Below are positions 52,032 through 53,589 of a DNA stretch of 53,589 nt, in pieces (within the stretch, counting starts at the first letter, position 1; each line of letters opens with the position of its first letter). The DNA is from an uncultured Prevotella sp. (GTDB taxonomy: Bacteria; Bacteroidota; Bacteroidia; Bacteroidales; Bacteroidaceae): assembly GCA_944321295.1 (NCBI GenBank), contig CALUKU010000023.1, positions 1 to 53,589 of the forward strand, read 5' to 3'. The notes under the pieces were generated by a model. That model was given only the letters and a program-made list of their open reading frames with translations, was not told where the DNA came from and made no database searches. The position numbers and the translations under genes were made by a program.

Positions 52032-52119
52032 GACCGGCGGCATTTCGCGTTGCAAAAGGCAACCTTTCAGGCCTTAAAAGGCCACCTTTTGCGACGCGAA
52101 ACACGGCCTTTCATAATAC
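52032..52119. repeat. 22-bp-period tandem array, copy 6 (4 units)
   Basis: Units at 52032-52053, 52054-52075, 52076-52097 and 52098-52119. The middle two start AAAAGGCAACCTTTC and AAAAGGCCACCTTTTGC. It lies ~75 bp after MITE relic C and ~120 bp before the nspC start. Confidence 0.8.
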
Positions 52120-52203
52120 GTTGACTATCAAGACATTACACAAGGCGCTATCGCCAATGCCAAGTAAACGCGGCAAAGCTGCAGATAATTGGGAAAAAAT
52201 GAG

Positions 52204-52211
52204 TAAGTTTG
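52204..52211 (+). promoter_or_regulatory. -7 element of the nspC promoter
   Basis: TAAGTTTG matches TAnnTTTG, 27 bp before ATG 52239. Confidence 0.55.
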
Positions 52212-52238
52212 CACCACGAAATACAGACAAATACAACG

Positions 52239-53411
52239 ATGAAAATAGACTTGACGACATTCAAGGGCCTCAACCGTCCGTGCTACGTGCTCGAGGAAAG
52301 CCTGCTGCGACGCAACCTGAAGCTGATAAAAGGCGTGGCCGAAGCCTCGGGAGTGGAAATCATACTGGCGTTCAAGGCCTACGCCCTATGGAAGACGTTC
52401 CCCATATTCCGCGAATACATAGGTGCCACGACGGCCAGCTCGCTCTATGAGGCGAGGCTCGCCGACGAGGAGTTCGGCAGCAAGGCGCACACCTTCTCGC
52501 CGGCCTACACCGATTATGAGATTGACGAGATAGCCCGCCGCTCAAGCCACTTGACGTTTAACTCGCTGTCGCAACTCGCCCGCCTGGGCGAACGCGCCAA
52601 GAGGGCCAACGGCAACTTGAGCCTCGGCCTGCGCATCAACCCCGAGTATTCAGAGGTAGGCACGGCCCTCTACAACCCGTGCGCGCCGGGCACGCGCTTC
52701 GGCGTGACGGCCGACCGCCTGCCCGACCAGCTGCCAGAGGGCGTTGACGGTTTCCACTGCCACTGCCACTGCGAGAGCGGCGCCGACGTGTTCGAAAGGA
52801 CGCTGGGCCACATCACGGACAAGTTCGCCCGATGGTTCGACCAGATTAAGTGGATTAACTTCGGCGGCGGACATCTAATGACGCGCAAAGACTACGACAT
52901 ACCTTTATTAATAAAGACGCTCACCGACTTCCGCAAGGCTTACCCCTGGCTGCACGTCATACTTGAGCCGGGCAGCGCGTTCGGATGGCAGACGGGACCG
53001 CTCGTGGCGCAGGTGGTTGACATCGTTGAAGACCGCGGCATAAAGACGGCCATACTCAACGTTAGCTTCACGTGCCATATGCCCGACTGTCTTGAAATGC
53101 CGTACATGCCGACGGTGCGCGGGGCGGAAACGATAGAGCAGCCCGCCGAGGGCACGGCCGCCGAGGCCGACGTCTACCGGCTGGGCGGCAACAGCTGCCT
53201 CTCGGGCGACTTCATGGGCCTGTGGCGCTTCAGCGGAGGACTGCACGTTGGCGACAACGTGATATTCGAGGACATGCTGCATTACACTACGGTAAAGACC
53301 AACATGTTCAACGGCATAACCCACCCGTCGATAGCCCTTGCACACGACGACGGCACACTCGAGATGTTGCGCGTTTTCACCTACGAAGACTACCGAAATC
53401 GCATGGATTGA
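52239..53411 (+). CDS. nspC: Carboxynorspermidine/carboxyspermidine decarboxylase
   Basis: This PLP enzyme is the last step of the alternative spermidine (or norspermidine) route. From ATG 52239 it has 390 residues: PLP Lys46 in ILAFKAYALWKTF, then TASSLYEARLADEEFGSKAH, FNSLSQLARLG, GLRINPEYSEV, HCHCHCESGAD, NFGGGHLMTRKDYD, LEPGSAFGW, and the active-site Cys in CHMPDCLEMPYMP. GDFMGLWRFSGGLHVGD closes the conserved core. A longer frame from 52209 crosses the -7 box and is rejected. The partner dehydrogenase is outside this window. Confidence 0.94.
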   Translation: MKIDLTTFKGLNRPCYVLEESLLRRNLKLIKGVAEASGVEIILAFKAYALWKTFPIFREYIGATTASSLYEARLADEEFGSKAHTFSPAYTDYEIDEIARRSSHLTFNSLSQLARLGERAKRANGNLSLGLRINPEYSEVGTALYNPCAPGTRFGVTADRLPDQLPEGVDGFHCHCHCESGADVFERTLGHITDKFARWFDQIKWINFGGGHLMTRKDYDIPLLIKTLTDFRKAYPWLHVILEPGSAFGWQTGPLVAQVVDIVEDRGIKTAILNVSFTCHMPDCLEMPYMPTVRGAETIEQPAEGTAAEADVYRLGGNSCLSGDFMGLWRFSGGLHVGDNVIFEDMLHYTTVKTNMFNGITHPSIALAHDDGTLEMLRVFTYEDYRNRMD

Positions 53412-53451
53412 AAGAAATTTTCAATGAAAATGAAAAAAAAGTCGCAAAAGT

Positions 53452-53482
53452 TTTGCAGGTTCCAGAAAAAGCCGTATCTTTG
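53452..53482 (+). promoter_or_regulatory. Promoter of tRNA-Gly
   Basis: TTTG (53452-53455) and TATCTTTG (53475-53482) are spaced by exactly 19 bp. This is one of the clearest Bacteroidetes promoters here. Confidence 0.8.
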
Positions 53483-53520
53483 CACCGCATTTAGAGAAAT
53501 GCTCCTTTAAACAGGAACAG

Positions 53521-53589
53521 GCGGCAATAGCTCAGTTGGTAGAGCGCGACCTTGCCAAGGTCGAGGTCGCGGGTCCGAGTCCCGTTTGC
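53521..53589 (+). tRNA. tRNA-Gly (anticodon GCC), cut by the window end
   Basis: The acceptor 5' strand is GCGGCAA, D arm CTCAGTTGGTAGAGC, anticodon stem CGACC / GGTCG around TTGCCAA (anticodon GCC), and T arm GCGGGTCCGAGTCCCGT. The window ends in the 3' acceptor strand (TTGC), so about four nucleotides of the tRNA are missing. Confidence 0.92.

Overview
The window reads as chromosomal DNA of a Bacteroidales bacterium, most likely Prevotella sensu lato. Evidence: promoters of the Bacteroidetes type (TTTG, about 19 bp, TAnnTTTG) before many genes; few Shine-Dalgarno sites; a bacterial serine palmitoyltransferase, a long PPi-dependent phosphofructokinase, a two-domain HisB, the ileS-dksA-like-lspA-DUF4296 block, and several Bacteroidetes-restricted families (DUF5606, DUF4494, DUF4296, DUF1460). 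Genus is inference; no rRNA is present.

Layout. 1-4.28 kb is an accessory segment: a truncated repeat-rich surface-protein reading frame running off the left edge, mosaic repeats, then a low-GC island with a probable PvuRts1I/AbaSI-like modification-dependent nuclease and three small unknown genes, bracketed by two direct copies of a ~170-bp repeat. 4.28-10.3 kb (minus): alanine dehydrogenase, then a compact operon nusB-yajC-ybbR-coaE-DUF5606-nth-DUF2461. 10.4-12.9 kb (plus): rplY-pth-S4-purN ending in a strong terminator; then gdhA, a PAP2 phosphatase and (minus) a truncated-type ComEC. 17.7-23.6 kb (minus): ileS, dksA-like, lspA, a DUF4296 lipoprotein and a small protein. 24.2-30.3 kb: two envelope proteins, prmA, a GH25 muramidase and PPi-PFK. 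30.5-34.05 kb: small protein, PlsC-type acyltransferase and a large lipoprotein amidase. 34.5-37.8 kb: WYL regulator, GIY-YIG-like protein, small protein, DUF4494 and the PLP-binding YggS. 37.9-42.8 kb: EFR1 ferredoxin, hisB, a membrane protein, Gfo/Idh/MocA oxidoreductase and DUF1460. 43.3-45.8 kb: a lipid kinase divergent from serine palmitoyltransferase (sphingolipid synthesis). Then tRNA-Pro, a phytase-like esterase, a PP2C-like protein, a YgiQ radical SAM protein, CstA, NspC and a truncated tRNA-Gly.

The most unusual content is between the genes. Six intergenic regions carry short tandem arrays with an exact 22-bp period (AAAGG at the start of each unit, often CTTTT about half way). A second family is a ~218-bp MITE-like element: 19-bp outer inverted repeats (consensus AACGTGAGTTCGGTATAAG) around a 134-bp core with termini GTAGGGACATAATT. 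Two near-identical copies lie in opposite orientation 16.7 kb apart, with relics at 3.8 and 51.8 kb. A third family carries GTCATCCCGGACTTGATCC-type palindromes, one of them with perfect 41-bp arms. The families repeatedly occur side by side. No CRISPR array, complete insertion sequence, integrase or prophage was seen. All functional calls rest on reading motifs by eye; no database search was run.
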